A stretch of 64,000 nt of DNA from Nocardioides sambongensis (GTDB taxonomy: Bacteria; Actinomycetota; Actinomycetes; Propionibacteriales; Nocardioidaceae): contig NZ_CP041091.1 of assembly GCF_006494815.1 (NCBI RefSeq), positions 2,928,501 through 2,992,500 of the forward strand, written 5' to 3'. A model generated the notes under the pieces. It searched no databases, was not told where the DNA came from, and saw only the letters and a list, made by a program, of their open reading frames with translations. Position 1 is the first letter of the stretch. Each line of letters starts with the position of its first letter. This document shows, in pieces, positions 45,921 through 54,573 of this stretch. The translations under genes and the position numbers were made by a program.

Positions 45921-46450
45921 TGAGTCTGTCGGCGACCGGCCGCTCGGCGGTGACCCTGGTGGTCCTGGCCGTGCTCTTCCTCGGCGGCATCACCTGGGCC
46001 TGGAGCCGGGTCACCGAGCCGTTCCCGGAGGCGCAGGAGACCCCGCTGTGCACCGACACGACGGTCTCGGCCGGCTCGTCGGTGCGCCCCGGCCAGGTGC
46101 TGGTCAGCGTGCTCAACGCCAGCGGCCGCAACGGGCTGGCCGGCGAGACCATGGACGCCCTGGTCGAGCGTGGCTTCGGCAAGGGCGAGAGCGGCAACGT
46201 CTCGGTGGCGGGCGCCAAGACGCTGAGCGCCCAGATCTGGACCAGCGACCGGTCGAACCCGTCGGTGGCGCTGGTCCGCAGCTATCTCGGGAAGGGTGTC
46301 GAGATCGTCGACCAGGAGGCCGGGACCGCCGGCGTCACCGTGGTCGTCGGCGAACGCTTCGACCACGTCACCAAGGGTCGCAAGCGGGTGAAGGCCACCG
46401 AGGAGACCACGGTGTGCGCCCCCGTCCTGGTGGCCGAGGAGACCCCCTGA
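45920..46450 (+). CDS. LytR C-terminal-domain membrane protein
   Basis: A 176-residue protein with an N-terminal TM (about 10-29, VTLVVLAVLFLGGITWAW) and an extracytoplasmic LytR_C domain (VLVSVLNASGRNGLAGETMD, LSAQIWTSDRSNPSVAL, VTVVVGERFD). LytR_C proteins accompany LCP cell-wall ligases. The ATG overlaps the stop of the preceding gene (TGATG), so the two are coupled. Confidence 0.87.
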   Translation: MSLSATGRSAVTLVVLAVLFLGGITWAWSRVTEPFPEAQETPLCTDTTVSAGSSVRPGQVLVSVLNASGRNGLAGETMDALVERGFGKGESGNVSVAGAKTLSAQIWTSDRSNPSVALVRSYLGKGVEIVDQEAGTAGVTVVVGERFDHVTKGRKRVKATEETTVCAPVLVAEETP

Positions 46451-46473
46451 CCGGTGCGGCGCGGCTACCTGCC

Positions 46474-46533
46474 CAGCCGCTCAGTCACCAGCCGCTCAGT
46501 CACCGGCCGCTCGGTCACCAGCCGCTCAGTCGC
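46474..46533. repeat. Four 15-bp tandem repeats between convergent genes
   Basis: CAGCCGCTCAGTCAC begins at 46474, 46489, 46504 and 46519, with two changes in the third copy and one in the fourth. The last copy contains the antiporter stop codon in its minus-strand reading, so each copy carries a minus-strand TGA. It sits in the 75-bp region between LytR_C and the antiporter. Confidence 0.75.
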
Positions 46534-48019
46534 CGAGCCACTGGGCCAGCCGACCGCCGGCACTGACCTGACGCAGCCGACGCTCGGTCGACTCGCGCTG
46601 CTTGCGCGGGGTGACCACCAGCAGCTCGTCCCCGTGCCGGAGCACGGTCCGCCGCTCCGGGACCATCGCGGCGCCGTCGCGGATCACCATCGAGACGCTC
46701 GCGCCCGTGGGCAGCCGCAGCTCGCCGACCTCGACGCCGTGCATCTTCGACGCCGGGCTGATGGTGACCTGGAGCAGGTCGGCCGCCACCCGCTCCAGCG
46801 GCGCCGCCTCCACCTCCAGGTCGCGCGGCTCCGAGCGCCGGGCCACCTTCAGCACCCGAGCGACCGTCGGCAGCGTCGGCCCGGTCAGCAGCGTGTAGAT
46901 GATGACCATCACGAAGACGATGTCGAAGAGGTTGTCGGCGTCCTCGACCCCGGCCGCCAGCGGGATCGTGGTCAGCACGATCGGTACGGCGCCGCGCAGG
47001 CCCGCCCAGGAGATGAACGAGAGGTCGCGCAGCGACATCGGCTGCACCACCGCGCTGAGCAGGACCGAGAGCGGCCGGGCGACGAAGGTCAGGATCAGGC
47101 CGGCCAGCACGGCCAGCCCGATCGTGGACCAGCTGATCCGGTCCGGGGAGAACAGCAGCCCGAGCATCACGAAGAGCCCGATCTGTGCGATCCAGGCCAG
47201 GCCCTCGACGAACGAGCGGGTGGCCAGCCGGTGCGGCAGGTCCGCGTTCCCGAGGACCAGCGCGGCGACGTACACGGCCGCGAAGCCGCTGGCGTGCACC
47301 GCCGAGGAGGCGCCGTAGGCGATCATCGCCAGGCAGAGCACCGCGATCGGGTAGAGACCCGAGGACGGCAGCGCGGCGCGGCGCATCACCCAGGCGCCGC
47401 CGAATCCGGCGGCGAGCCCGAAGAGCATGCCGACGACCAGCTCGAACGCGATGATCCCGACCATGCCGAGCACGCCGTGCTCGAGGGCGGAGCCGCTGGA
47501 GATCAGCGTCACCAGGACCACGGTGGGCGCGTCGTTGAGACCGGACTCGGCCTCCAGCGCCCCGGTCAGCCGACGCGGCAGCGGCACCACCCGCAGCACC
47601 GAGAACACCGCGGCGGCGTCCGTCGGCGAGCAGACCGCGCCGAGCAGCACCGCGAGCTCCCAGGGCAGTCCGAGCACGTAGTGGGCGGCGACCGCCACCA
47701 CGCCGACGGAGACGGTGACGCCGATCGTGGCCAGCGCCAGTCCGAGCCGCATCGACGGTCGGGTCTCCCGCCAGCTCGTGGTCAGGCCACCTTCGGCCAG
47801 GATCACCGCCAGTGCGGCGAAGCCGAGGGCGTGGGCGAGCTGCGCGTCCTCGAACCCGATGCCGACCACCGACTCGCCCAGCAGCACGCCCATCAGCAGG
47901 TAGATCAGCAGGCTGGGCAGCCCGGCGCGGGTGGAGAGCCGCACCGCGAGCACCGCCAGCAGTGTGACGACCGCGCCACCCAACACGAAGGTGTCGAGCT
48001 GGTGGACGTCGAAGGTCAT
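46526..48019 (-). CDS. K+/H+ (or Na+/H+) antiporter, CPA1/NhaP-type with RCK_C domain
   Basis: A 497-residue transporter. About 12 TM helices with the conserved GLNDAPTVVLVT in the ion site and SPTDAAAVFSVL. The C-terminal cytosolic RCK_C/TrkA_C domain (about 405-480, LLQVTISPASKMHGVEVGEL, then LLVVTPRKQRE) resembles NhaP2-type K+/H+ antiporters, which respond to nucleotides. It maintains cytoplasmic pH and K+. Single gene. Confidence 0.9.
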   Translation of the reverse strand: MTFDVHQLDTFVLGGAVVTLLAVLAVRLSTRAGLPSLLIYLLMGVLLGESVVGIGFEDAQLAHALGFAALAVILAEGGLTTSWRETRPSMRLGLALATIGVTVSVGVVAVAAHYVLGLPWELAVLLGAVCSPTDAAAVFSVLRVVPLPRRLTGALEAESGLNDAPTVVLVTLISSGSALEHGVLGMVGIIAFELVVGMLFGLAAGFGGAWVMRRAALPSSGLYPIAVLCLAMIAYGASSAVHASGFAAVYVAALVLGNADLPHRLATRSFVEGLAWIAQIGLFVMLGLLFSPDRISWSTIGLAVLAGLILTFVARPLSVLLSAVVQPMSLRDLSFISWAGLRGAVPIVLTTIPLAAGVEDADNLFDIVFVMVIIYTLLTGPTLPTVARVLKVARRSEPRDLEVEAAPLERVAADLLQVTISPASKMHGVEVGELRLPTGASVSMVIRDGAAMVPERRTVLRHGDELLVVTPRKQRESTERRLRQVSAGGRLAQWLGD

Positions 48020-48175
48020 GTCACCTCGCGGTCGGGCGGGCGGAGCCGCAGTCTATCGGTCCGGCTCCCCCGTCGTCGTCCGGACGCGGAGCCGCGGACG
48101 GCCCCGGGGAGCCGACGGGACCAGGCATCGACCGCACCCGGACTGGACAGGTGTCCACCAGGGCTCGCATCAAGA

Positions 48176-48189
48176 TAGAACTTGTTCTA
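48176..48189. promoter_or_regulatory. KstR-type operator
   Basis: TAGAACTTGTTCTA is a perfect palindrome and an exact match to TNNAACNNGTTNNA, the operator of KstR, the TetR-type repressor of steroid catabolism. TAGATT (48188-48193), a -10 candidate 6 nt before the ATG, overlaps its end, so a bound repressor would block the promoter. Confidence 0.7.
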
Positions 48190-48199
48190 GATTCGGGGC

Positions 48200-49668
48200 A
48201 TGACGACGACTCCAGCCGGCCTCGCGATCCCCGCCACCGTGCCCGCCAGCGCGCTCGCCGACGCCGAGCAGTGCGACGTGCTCGTGGTCGGCTTCGGCAT
48301 CTCCGGGGGCTGCGCCGCGCTCGAGGCGGCCCGCGCCGGCGCCCGGGTGGTGCTGCTCGAGCGGGCCGCCGTGCACGGCGGCACCTCGTCGATGTCGGGG
48401 GGTCACTTCTACCTCGGCGGCGGCACCGCGGTGCAGCGGGCGACCGGTCACGAGGACTCCGTCGAGGCGATGATCGCCTACCTGGAGGCCAGCACGAAGG
48501 CACCGGACAAGGAGAAGATCCGGGCCTACGCCGAGTCCTCGGTGGAGCACTTCGACTGGCTGGAGTCCCTCGGCTTCGAGTTCGAGCGCAGCTACTTCCC
48601 CGGCAAGGCCGTGATCCAGCCCGGCACCGAGGGGCTGATGTTCACCGGCAACGAGAAGGTCTGGCCCTACCGCGACGAGATCCCGCCGGCGCCGCGCGGC
48701 CACAAGGTGCCGGTGCCCGGCGACACCGAGGGCACCCGGATCGTGATGGACCTGCTCCGGGACCGGGTGCTGGAGGCCGGGGTCGACGTCCGCTTCGAGA
48801 CCGGCGCCACCAACCTCTGCGTCGACGAGGACGGCGACGTGGTCGGCCTCGCCTGGCGCTCGTTCGAGCGGACCGGGCTGATCCGCAGCGACGCTGTGGT
48901 CATCGCGGCCGGCGGGTTCGTGATGAACGCCGACATGGTCGCCCGCTACACCCCCGCCCTCGGCGAGAAGCTCTTCACCCTCGGCTCCACCTACGACGAC
49001 GGGCTCGGCATCCGGCTCGGCGAGTCCGTCGGCGCCGCCCTGGAGCACATGGAGGAGCCCTTCATCACCGCACCGTTCTACCCGCCGTCCTCGCTGGTCA
49101 AGGGGCTGATCGTGAACCAGGAGGGCAAGCGGTTCGTGGCCGAGGACTCCTACCACGCCCGCACCTCCCACCAGGTGCTGCAGCAGCCCGGTGCGACGGC
49201 GTACCTGATCGCCGACAGCGCGCACATGGAGGAGCAGCGGATGCCGCTGGTCCCGCTCAAGGACGGCTACGAGACGATCGAGGAGATGGAGGAGGGGCTC
49301 GGCCTGCCCGCCGGCTCGCTGACCGCGACGATGGCGCGCTACAACGAGTACGCCGCCCGCGGCGAGGACCCCGACCTGCACAAGCACCCCGACTGGCTGG
49401 CGCCGCAGACCGAGGGGCCGTGGGGGTCTACGACCTCACGCTCGGCGTCGCGCTCTACGCCGGCTTCACCCTCGGCGGCATGGCCACCGACGTCGACGGA
49501 CGGGTACGCCGCACCGACGGCTCGGTGATCGGCGGCCTCTACGCCGCGGGGGCCTGCGCCTCCAACATCGCCCAGGACGGCAACGGCTACTGCTCCGGCA
49601 CCCAGCTGGGCGAGGGCTCGTACTTCGGGCGGCGGGCCGGCCGGCACGCCGCCGGGGCCACCGGCTGA
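48200..49668 (+). CDS. FAD-dependent 3-ketosteroid dehydrogenase-like enzyme (one frameshift)
   Basis: About 489 residues after one G is restored at 49422-49426. N-terminal FAD-binding motif VLVVGFGISGGCAALEAARAG, then LLERAAVHGGTSSMSGGHFY and a C-terminal GNGYCSGTQLGEGSYFGRRAGR, as in the 3-oxosteroid/fumarate-reductase flavoprotein family. It lacks a flavin-independent partner and would pass electrons to an acceptor. A KstR box directly upstream makes a steroid or related ring ketone the best substrate guess, perhaps of the Delta-4(5-alpha) type; the reaction itself is not shown by sequence. Confidence 0.85.
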
Positions 49669-49723
49669 CCCCGGATCCCGCGAGCGCGTGACTCTCGGAC
49701 GGACGACGGGAGAGACTGGCCCC

Positions 49724-50284
49724 GTGGACGACGTCGAGCTGTGGCTGGTCCGGCACGGTCCGACCGAGTGGAGCGAGGCGGGGCGGCACACCTCCGTCAC
49801 CGATCTGCCGCTGCTGCCCTCCGGCGAGGACCGCGCCCGGGCGCTGGCCGGCCGGCTCGCCCCGCAACGCTTCGACCTGGTGCTGTCCAGTCCGCGCCGG
49901 CGGGCACGTCGTACCGCCGAGCTCGCCGGGTTCGCCGAAGCGGAGGTGGACCCGGACCTGGCCGAGTGGAGCTATGGCGAGTACGAGGGCCTGACCACCG
50001 CCCAGATCCGCGAGCAGGTCCCCGGCTGGACCATCTGGACCCACCCGGCGCCGGGCGGGGAGAGCGACGTCGAGGTCGCCGCCCGCCTCGACCGGGTGGT
50101 ACGACGTGCCCGCGGCGTCCGGCGCACCCTGGTCTTCGCCCACGGTCACTCGCTGCGCGCCCTCGCCGCCCGATGGCTCGGTCTGCCCGTCGGCGACGGT
50201 CGGCTGCTGCGTCTGGACACCGCGACCGTCTCCGCGCTCGGGTTCGAGCGGGAGACGGCTGTGGTGCTGCGGTGGAACGCCTGA
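49724..50284 (+). CDS. Histidine phosphatase family protein
   Basis: A 186-residue phosphoglycerate-mutase-like protein with the catalytic LVRHGPTEWS (phospho-His), SSPRRRARRTAEL, and the second His in FAHGHSLRALAARWL. GTG 49724 is the start, as the residues before it are not conserved. It follows the flavin dehydrogenase at 55 bp. Cofactor mutase or sugar-phosphate phosphatase cannot be told apart. Confidence 0.87.
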   Translation: MDDVELWLVRHGPTEWSEAGRHTSVTDLPLLPSGEDRARALAGRLAPQRFDLVLSSPRRRARRTAELAGFAEAEVDPDLAEWSYGEYEGLTTAQIREQVPGWTIWTHPAPGGESDVEVAARLDRVVRRARGVRRTLVFAHGHSLRALAARWLGLPVGDGRLLRLDTATVSALGFERETAVVLRWNA

Positions 50285-50287
50285 GCG

Positions 50288-50360
50288 GTGCGGGTTTCAC
50301 CGGTCAGCCGGGGAAACCCGCACGACACGCCGGGGCGCATCGGCGTGTCGCGCGGGTTTC
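50288..50360. promoter_or_regulatory. Pair of perfect hairpins with a third competing arm
   Basis: GTGCGGGTTT (50288-50297) pairs with AAACCCGCAC (50314-50323). CGACACGCCG (50323-50332) pairs with CGGCGTGTCG (50341-50350), loop of 8 nt. A further copy GCGGGTTTC (50352-50360) can pair with the same AAACCCGC in place of the first arm. It lies in the 130-bp gap before the aminotransferase gene, 55 nt from its start. It looks like a switch or attenuator; a terminator is the simple alternative. Confidence 0.55.
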
Positions 50361-50414
50361 GGCCGACAAGTACCACCTCACCCACCCCCGATCGGCGTCG
50401 GAGACGATGGCCCC

Positions 50415-51608
50415 ATGACGAGTCTCGACCGCCTCGCATCCGCCCAGCGGGCGAACGTCCCCCCGTTCCACGTGATGGACCTGCTCGCCGCGTCGGCGCG
50501 CCGCCAGCAGTCCCACGGCGACGTGCTCAACCTGCTCGCCGGGCAGCCGAGCACCGGCGCCCCCGCACCGGTCAACACCGAGGCGATCCGACTGCTCGGC
50601 TCCGGCGACCCGCTCGGCTACACGCCGGCCACCGGGATCGCCGAGCTGCGCGAAGCCATCGCGGCCCACCACCGGACCCGCGACGGGATCGAGGTGAGCG
50701 CCGACGAGGTGGTGGTGACCACCGGCTCCAGCGGCGGCTTCCTGCTGGCCTTCCTCGCCGCCTTCGAGGTCGGCGACCGGGTCGCCATCGCCCGCCCCGG
50801 CTACCCCTGCTACCGCAACGTCCTCGCGGCGCTGGGCTGCGACGTCGTCGAGATCGCGACCGGACCCGACACCCGGTTCCAGCCGACGGTCGAGCAGCTC
50901 GATGCCACCCACGCGAGCGCCCCGCTCGCCGGCCTGGTGGTCGCCAGCCCGGCCAACCCCACCGGCACCATGCTCTCCCCCGACGAGCTCGCGGCGATCG
51001 CCCGCTGGTGCGAGGAGAACCGGGTCCAGCTGATCTCCGACGAGATCTACCACGGCATCGAGTACGCCGACGCGCACGAGCGGTGGGCCCGCTGCGCCTG
51101 GGAGACCAGCCGCGACGCCGTGGTGTTCGGCTCGTTCTCCAAGTACTTCTCGATGACCGGCTGGCGTCTGGGCTGGATGCTCGCGCCGGACCACCTGCGC
51201 CGACCGGTCGACGTGCTCACCGGCAACTTCTCGATCTGCCCCCCGGTGCTGGCCCAGCGCGCCGCGCTCGCCGCCTTCACCCCACAGGCCCAGACCGAGC
51301 TCGACGCCCACGTCCGCCGGTACGGCGCGAACCGCGCCCTGCTCCTCGACGGCCTGCGTCGGATCGGGCTGGACCGCCTCGCCCCGGCCGACGGCGCCTT
51401 CTACGCCTACGCCGATGTCAGCCATCTGACCCACGACTCGATGGCCTTCGCCCACGACCTGCTCGCCGCGACCGGTGTCGCCGTCGCCACCGGGGTCGAC
51501 TTCGACACCGTCGACGGTGGACGGTTCCTGCGGTTCAGCTTCGCCGGCGCCGGAGCCGATATCGTGACGGCACTCGACCGCATCGACGGCTATCTGGGAG
51601 CACGATGA
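50415..51608 (+). CDS. Class I/II pyridoxal phosphate aminotransferase
   Basis: A 397-residue fold-type I aminotransferase: GDPLGYTPATGIAELREAIA, SPANPTGTM, SDEIYHG and PLP Lys in SFSKYFSMTGWRLGW. It is of the aspartate/aromatic or alanine type; the donor is not decided. The ATG is at 50415. Its stop overlaps the next ORF by four bases (ATGA), placing it at the head of the WXG-like module, which is an odd partner for an aminotransferase. Confidence 0.9.
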   Translation: MTSLDRLASAQRANVPPFHVMDLLAASARRQQSHGDVLNLLAGQPSTGAPAPVNTEAIRLLGSGDPLGYTPATGIAELREAIAAHHRTRDGIEVSADEVVVTTGSSGGFLLAFLAAFEVGDRVAIARPGYPCYRNVLAALGCDVVEIATGPDTRFQPTVEQLDATHASAPLAGLVVASPANPTGTMLSPDELAAIARWCEENRVQLISDEIYHGIEYADAHERWARCAWETSRDAVVFGSFSKYFSMTGWRLGWMLAPDHLRRPVDVLTGNFSICPPVLAQRAALAAFTPQAQTELDAHVRRYGANRALLLDGLRRIGLDRLAPADGAFYAYADVSHLTHDSMAFAHDLLAATGVAVATGVDFDTVDGGRFLRFSFAGAGADIVTALDRIDGYLGAR

Positions 51609-51691
51609 GCGCAGCGAAGGCGCCGACGGCGCAGCCGCGCGTGCGCGACACCCAGGGCGCCGGCGATCGCCCGACCCTCCCGGCCCGATGA
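51605..51691 (+). CDS. 28-residue ORF coupling the aminotransferase to the WXG-like gene
   Basis: MSAAKAPTAQPRVRDTQGAG is the first 20 residues; it ends in LPAR. Its ATG overlaps the aminotransferase stop (ATGA at 51605-51608) and its stop overlaps the WXG-like start (ATGA at 51688-51691). Two exact overlaps argue that ribosomes are passed along it. It is too short for any domain and could act only by coupling, or be a small product. Confidence 0.45.
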   Translation: MSAAKAPTAQPRVRDTQGAGDRPTLPAR

Positions 51692-52143
51692 CCCGCCCGG
51701 CGTCGTACGGCGACAGCGCGGTGATCGCGCGTCGGGCGGACCGGCTGCGGGAGCACGCCGCCGACCTGCAGGCGCTCGCCGACCGGCTGGTGGCGCGGAT
51801 CGAGGCGCTGGGCTGGGCCGGCCGGGCGGCCGACGCGATGCGCGAGCGGGTCGCCGCGCGCGCCGCCCACCTCCGCTCGGTGGCCAGCCGCCACGAGACC
51901 GCCGCCGACGCGCTGGACGCCCACGGCCGGGCGGTGACCGCCGTCAAGGAGGAGATCAACCGGATCGAGGTCCGGGCGCGCAGCGCGATCGCCGACGCGC
52001 AGGCCCGGGTGGCGAACGCCGCGGCCGCCGAGGCGGAAGGCACCGGAAGCGCCGCGGACCCCGACGACGAGCGACTCGCCGCCGTCGTACCGCCGCCGCG
52101 CGGCCACCGCGACTGGTTGGATGTGGAGCTGCCGGGTCGCTGA
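51688..52143 (+). CDS. WXG100-like helical protein
   Basis: A 151-residue, all-helical protein: long amphipathic helices with a WAG turn at about residue 43 (ALGWAGRAADAMRERV), as in WXG100/ESX substrates, followed by more helix (SVASRHETAADALDAHGRAV) and a Pro-rich end. No signal peptide, as expected for type VII substrates. It lacks the C-terminal YxxxD/E export tag in clear form. The EspG-like gene 28 bp on supports a secretion link. Confidence 0.65.
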   Translation: MTRPASYGDSAVIARRADRLREHAADLQALADRLVARIEALGWAGRAADAMRERVAARAAHLRSVASRHETAADALDAHGRAVTAVKEEINRIEVRARSAIADAQARVANAAAAEAEGTGSAADPDDERLAAVVPPPRGHRDWLDVELPGR

Positions 52144-52171
52144 CCCGGCCGGAGTCTCGGAGGGTTTCAGG

Positions 52172-53131
52172 GTGGCCACGATCGACCTCGGCACGGCGCC
52201 GCAGCGCGGCGAGCCCGGGACGCTGGACGCCGCGCCCCGGCGGATCGGGCTGACCCTGGCAGAGCTGCGGCACGCGGCCCGGCTGTGCGGCGATGCGCCG
52301 CTGCCGTTCGGCCCCGAGGCGTCGGCCGTCGTGGAGAGCGGCGCCCGCCCGGGCCTGACCGACCTGACCGAGCGACTCGGCGGGCCCGCGGCGCTCGCGG
52401 AGGAGACGGCTCACCGGCGCGCTCTGGGCGATCTGCGGGACCCCGCCGACTCCCTGGAGCGACGTGGGCTGCTCGAGGGCGGGGCCCTCTCCCCGGGACT
52501 GGCCGGAGCGATCGGGCTGCTGGCCACGCCCGCCACGGCACTCGACATCGATGTCGCCTTCGGCGTGCCGGAGGCGACCCAGCTGAAGGCGTGGCACCGG
52601 CAGGCGGGCGGCGCCGTGGCGGCGCTCGCGACGCTCGACGGACTCGCCTTCGAGCTCGCCTGGTTCGCGGCGGAGGGCTGGGCGGCGGAGCTCACCCGGG
52701 TCGCGGCCGTGCCCGACCAGGTCCCCCTGCCGGGCTCGCGGGTGCCGGCTCGGCTCGACCTGCCGTTCGAGCTGGCCGACGCCGCGGCCGAAGCGCTCGA
52801 CGAGGGCCGCGACGACCTGGTCGACCTGCTGGTCCAGCGCACGACCGGCCAGGTCCGCGCCGACGACCGGTCGCTCACCGAGGTCGACACCGCTGCCGCG
52901 CTGCGGGCCCTCGCCGGCGAGGCCCGGGGCCGCCTGCGGGCGCTGGTCGCCCGGATCGGCGAGGCCGGCCCCGACCGAGCCGGAGTGGTCTCGTGGACGT
53001 TGCTCGGCGACGGGTGGCACGCGCTCCGGCCGCATCACGTCGACGGCTCCCTGCGCGTCGAGGTCCGTGCGGTCGAGCCGGCGGAACTGGGCGCGGTGCT
53101 GACCCCCGCACTGGCCGAGGCGGGGCGATGA
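52172..53131 (+). CDS. EspG-like / ESX-associated protein (tentative)
   Basis: A 319-residue protein from GTG 52172, with GGAGGG upstream. Ala-rich alternating alpha/beta pattern: GLTLAELRHAARLCGD, AFELAWFAAEGWAAELTRV, VVSWTLLGDGWHAL and VEVRAVEPAELGAVLTP at the end. Such a plan, next to a WXG-like gene, resembles EspG-type chaperones of type VII secretion; the identity is weak and position is the main support. Its stop overlaps the next ATG. Confidence 0.45.
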   Translation: MATIDLGTAPQRGEPGTLDAAPRRIGLTLAELRHAARLCGDAPLPFGPEASAVVESGARPGLTDLTERLGGPAALAEETAHRRALGDLRDPADSLERRGLLEGGALSPGLAGAIGLLATPATALDIDVAFGVPEATQLKAWHRQAGGAVAALATLDGLAFELAWFAAEGWAAELTRVAAVPDQVPLPGSRVPARLDLPFELADAAAEALDEGRDDLVDLLVQRTTGQVRADDRSLTEVDTAAALRALAGEARGRLRALVARIGEAGPDRAGVVSWTLLGDGWHALRPHHVDGSLRVEVRAVEPAELGAVLTPALAEAGR

Positions 53132-54555
53132 ACGACCGTCGCGACGACCCGGTGGCCGCGGCCTCCACGGAGCGGCGCGGAGCTCCGATGACCGCCGTCG
53201 AGGCGGCCGACCTCGAGGAGCGGTACACCCAGATGCTGGCGCTGGCCGCTGAGCTGGACGGCGCCGGTGAGCAGCTGCGTGCCTGGGCCGAGGCGGGTCA
53301 CGCGATCCTCGCCGAGCCGGACGTGGCCGACTCCGCGCCGCTGAGCACCGCCACCTGGGCCACCGCGGAGCAGGAGCTGCGTGCCGCGCTGGACGGTCCG
53401 AGCGGCCTGCTGCGTCGCGCGGAGGACCTGGACGTCGACGCCACCGCGCTGCGCGCGACGGTGCACACCTACCGGTGGATCGACGACCTGCAGGCGGTGG
53501 CCTATGCCACCCTCGGCACGATCGCCGGCCGCGCCATCGGCTACCTCGCGCCCGAGGTCGAGCTCGGCGGCGAGATCGTCGCGGCGGGCCTGATCGAGAC
53601 CGACACGCTCGACCGGGACGGCATCGCGGCCTTCCTGGGCGACCTGGCCACCGCGAACCCGGACCTGATGGAGCACGTCACCACCGGCGGCGGTCTCGCC
53701 GAGAGCCTGCTGGTCCGCGGGTTGCTCACCGCGCCGGCGCTGGCCGGCGAGCAGGCGGAGGCGGTCCGCCGCGGCGGCCTGCGGGCGATCGCGGTACCTC
53801 GGCTCCCGGCGCGGTTCAGCTCCGCGCTGCGCGATGCCGCCGTGGCGCTGCCCGATGCCGCCGTGGCGCTTCCCGATGCCGCCGTGGCGCTTCCCGGTGC
53901 CGCCGCGACGCTCGCCGATGCCGAGCACGACCTGCCCGCGGCGGACCTGAGCACCGTGGACCCGCCCCGCGGGCTGGGCGAGCTCGTGGAGCGCCTGGTG
54001 CGCACCCCGCAGCCGGTCGCGGTGCAACCGGTCGGCGGGGGCCGTGCGATCGTCTACCTCCCCGGACCCGATCCGCTCCCCGGCAGCGGACGGCACCTGC
54101 GGCTGGTCGCCGGCGACCTCACCGGCTACGCCGACGACGTGGTGCGCCACCTCGAGGAGGTGCTGATCGGCTCGTCGATCTCCCGGGTGCTGCTCGCGGG
54201 CACCGGTCCCGGAGGTGTCGCCGCGATCGACATCGCCACCCGGACGACCCTCTCCTTCGTGGTCGAGGAAGTGGTCACCACCAGCGCACCGACCGCGCTG
54301 GTGCCCGCGCTGCCCGCCGGGCTGCCGGTGCTGGCACTGGAGGACCGCAACGACCCGGTCGCGCTGCTCGGCTCCCTGGTCAACGCCTCCTCCGGCGACC
54401 GCATCACGATCGTGTACGACGCCGAGCCGGCCGCCGGGGACAGCGCCCCCGGCGCGGGGCCGGTGGCGGGCGCGCACCAGGCCGACCGGGCCCCGCACGC
54501 AGCGCTGCGGGCCACGTACCAGCGGTGGCGCGAACGCGGCTACCTCGGCAGCTGA
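53128..54555 (+). CDS. Large protein with degenerate alpha/beta-hydrolase-like C-terminus
   Basis: A 475-residue protein. Residues 1-230 are helical (WXG/EspA-like, with a WATAEQELRAAL turn). A DAAVALP repeat (three copies, about 236-256) leads to a C-terminal half with an alpha/beta-hydrolase-like order: YADDVVRHLEEVL, VLLAGTGPGGVAAIDIA, and VEDRNDP-like LEDRNDPVALL with a final His possible. At the nucleophile elbow GxSxG reads GTGPGG, without the Ser, so it is probably inactive. The N-terminal half plus a hydrolase-like domain recalls T7SS effector/PE-PPE-type plans. ATG 53128 is coupled to the EspG-like gene. Confidence 0.6.
   Translation: MNDRRDDPVAAASTERRGAPMTAVEAADLEERYTQMLALAAELDGAGEQLRAWAEAGHAILAEPDVADSAPLSTATWATAEQELRAALDGPSGLLRRAEDLDVDATALRATVHTYRWIDDLQAVAYATLGTIAGRAIGYLAPEVELGGEIVAAGLIETDTLDRDGIAAFLGDLATANPDLMEHVTTGGGLAESLLVRGLLTAPALAGEQAEAVRRGGLRAIAVPRLPARFSSALRDAAVALPDAAVALPDAAVALPGAAATLADAEHDLPAADLSTVDPPRGLGELVERLVRTPQPVAVQPVGGGRAIVYLPGPDPLPGSGRHLRLVAGDLTGYADDVVRHLEEVLIGSSISRVLLAGTGPGGVAAIDIATRTTLSFVVEEVVTTSAPTALVPALPAGLPVLALEDRNDPVALLGSLVNASSGDRITIVYDAEPAAGDSAPGAGPVAGAHQADRAPHAALRATYQRWRERGYLGS
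53833..53895. repeat. Three 21-bp tandem repeats (DAAVALP)
   Basis: Units start at 53833, 53854 and 53875, 21 bp each, with one base different between the first and the other two. They encode the linker heptapeptide between the two halves of the 475-residue protein. Confidence 0.85.
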
Positions 54556-54573
54556 TCCGGCGCGGCTCCGCGC

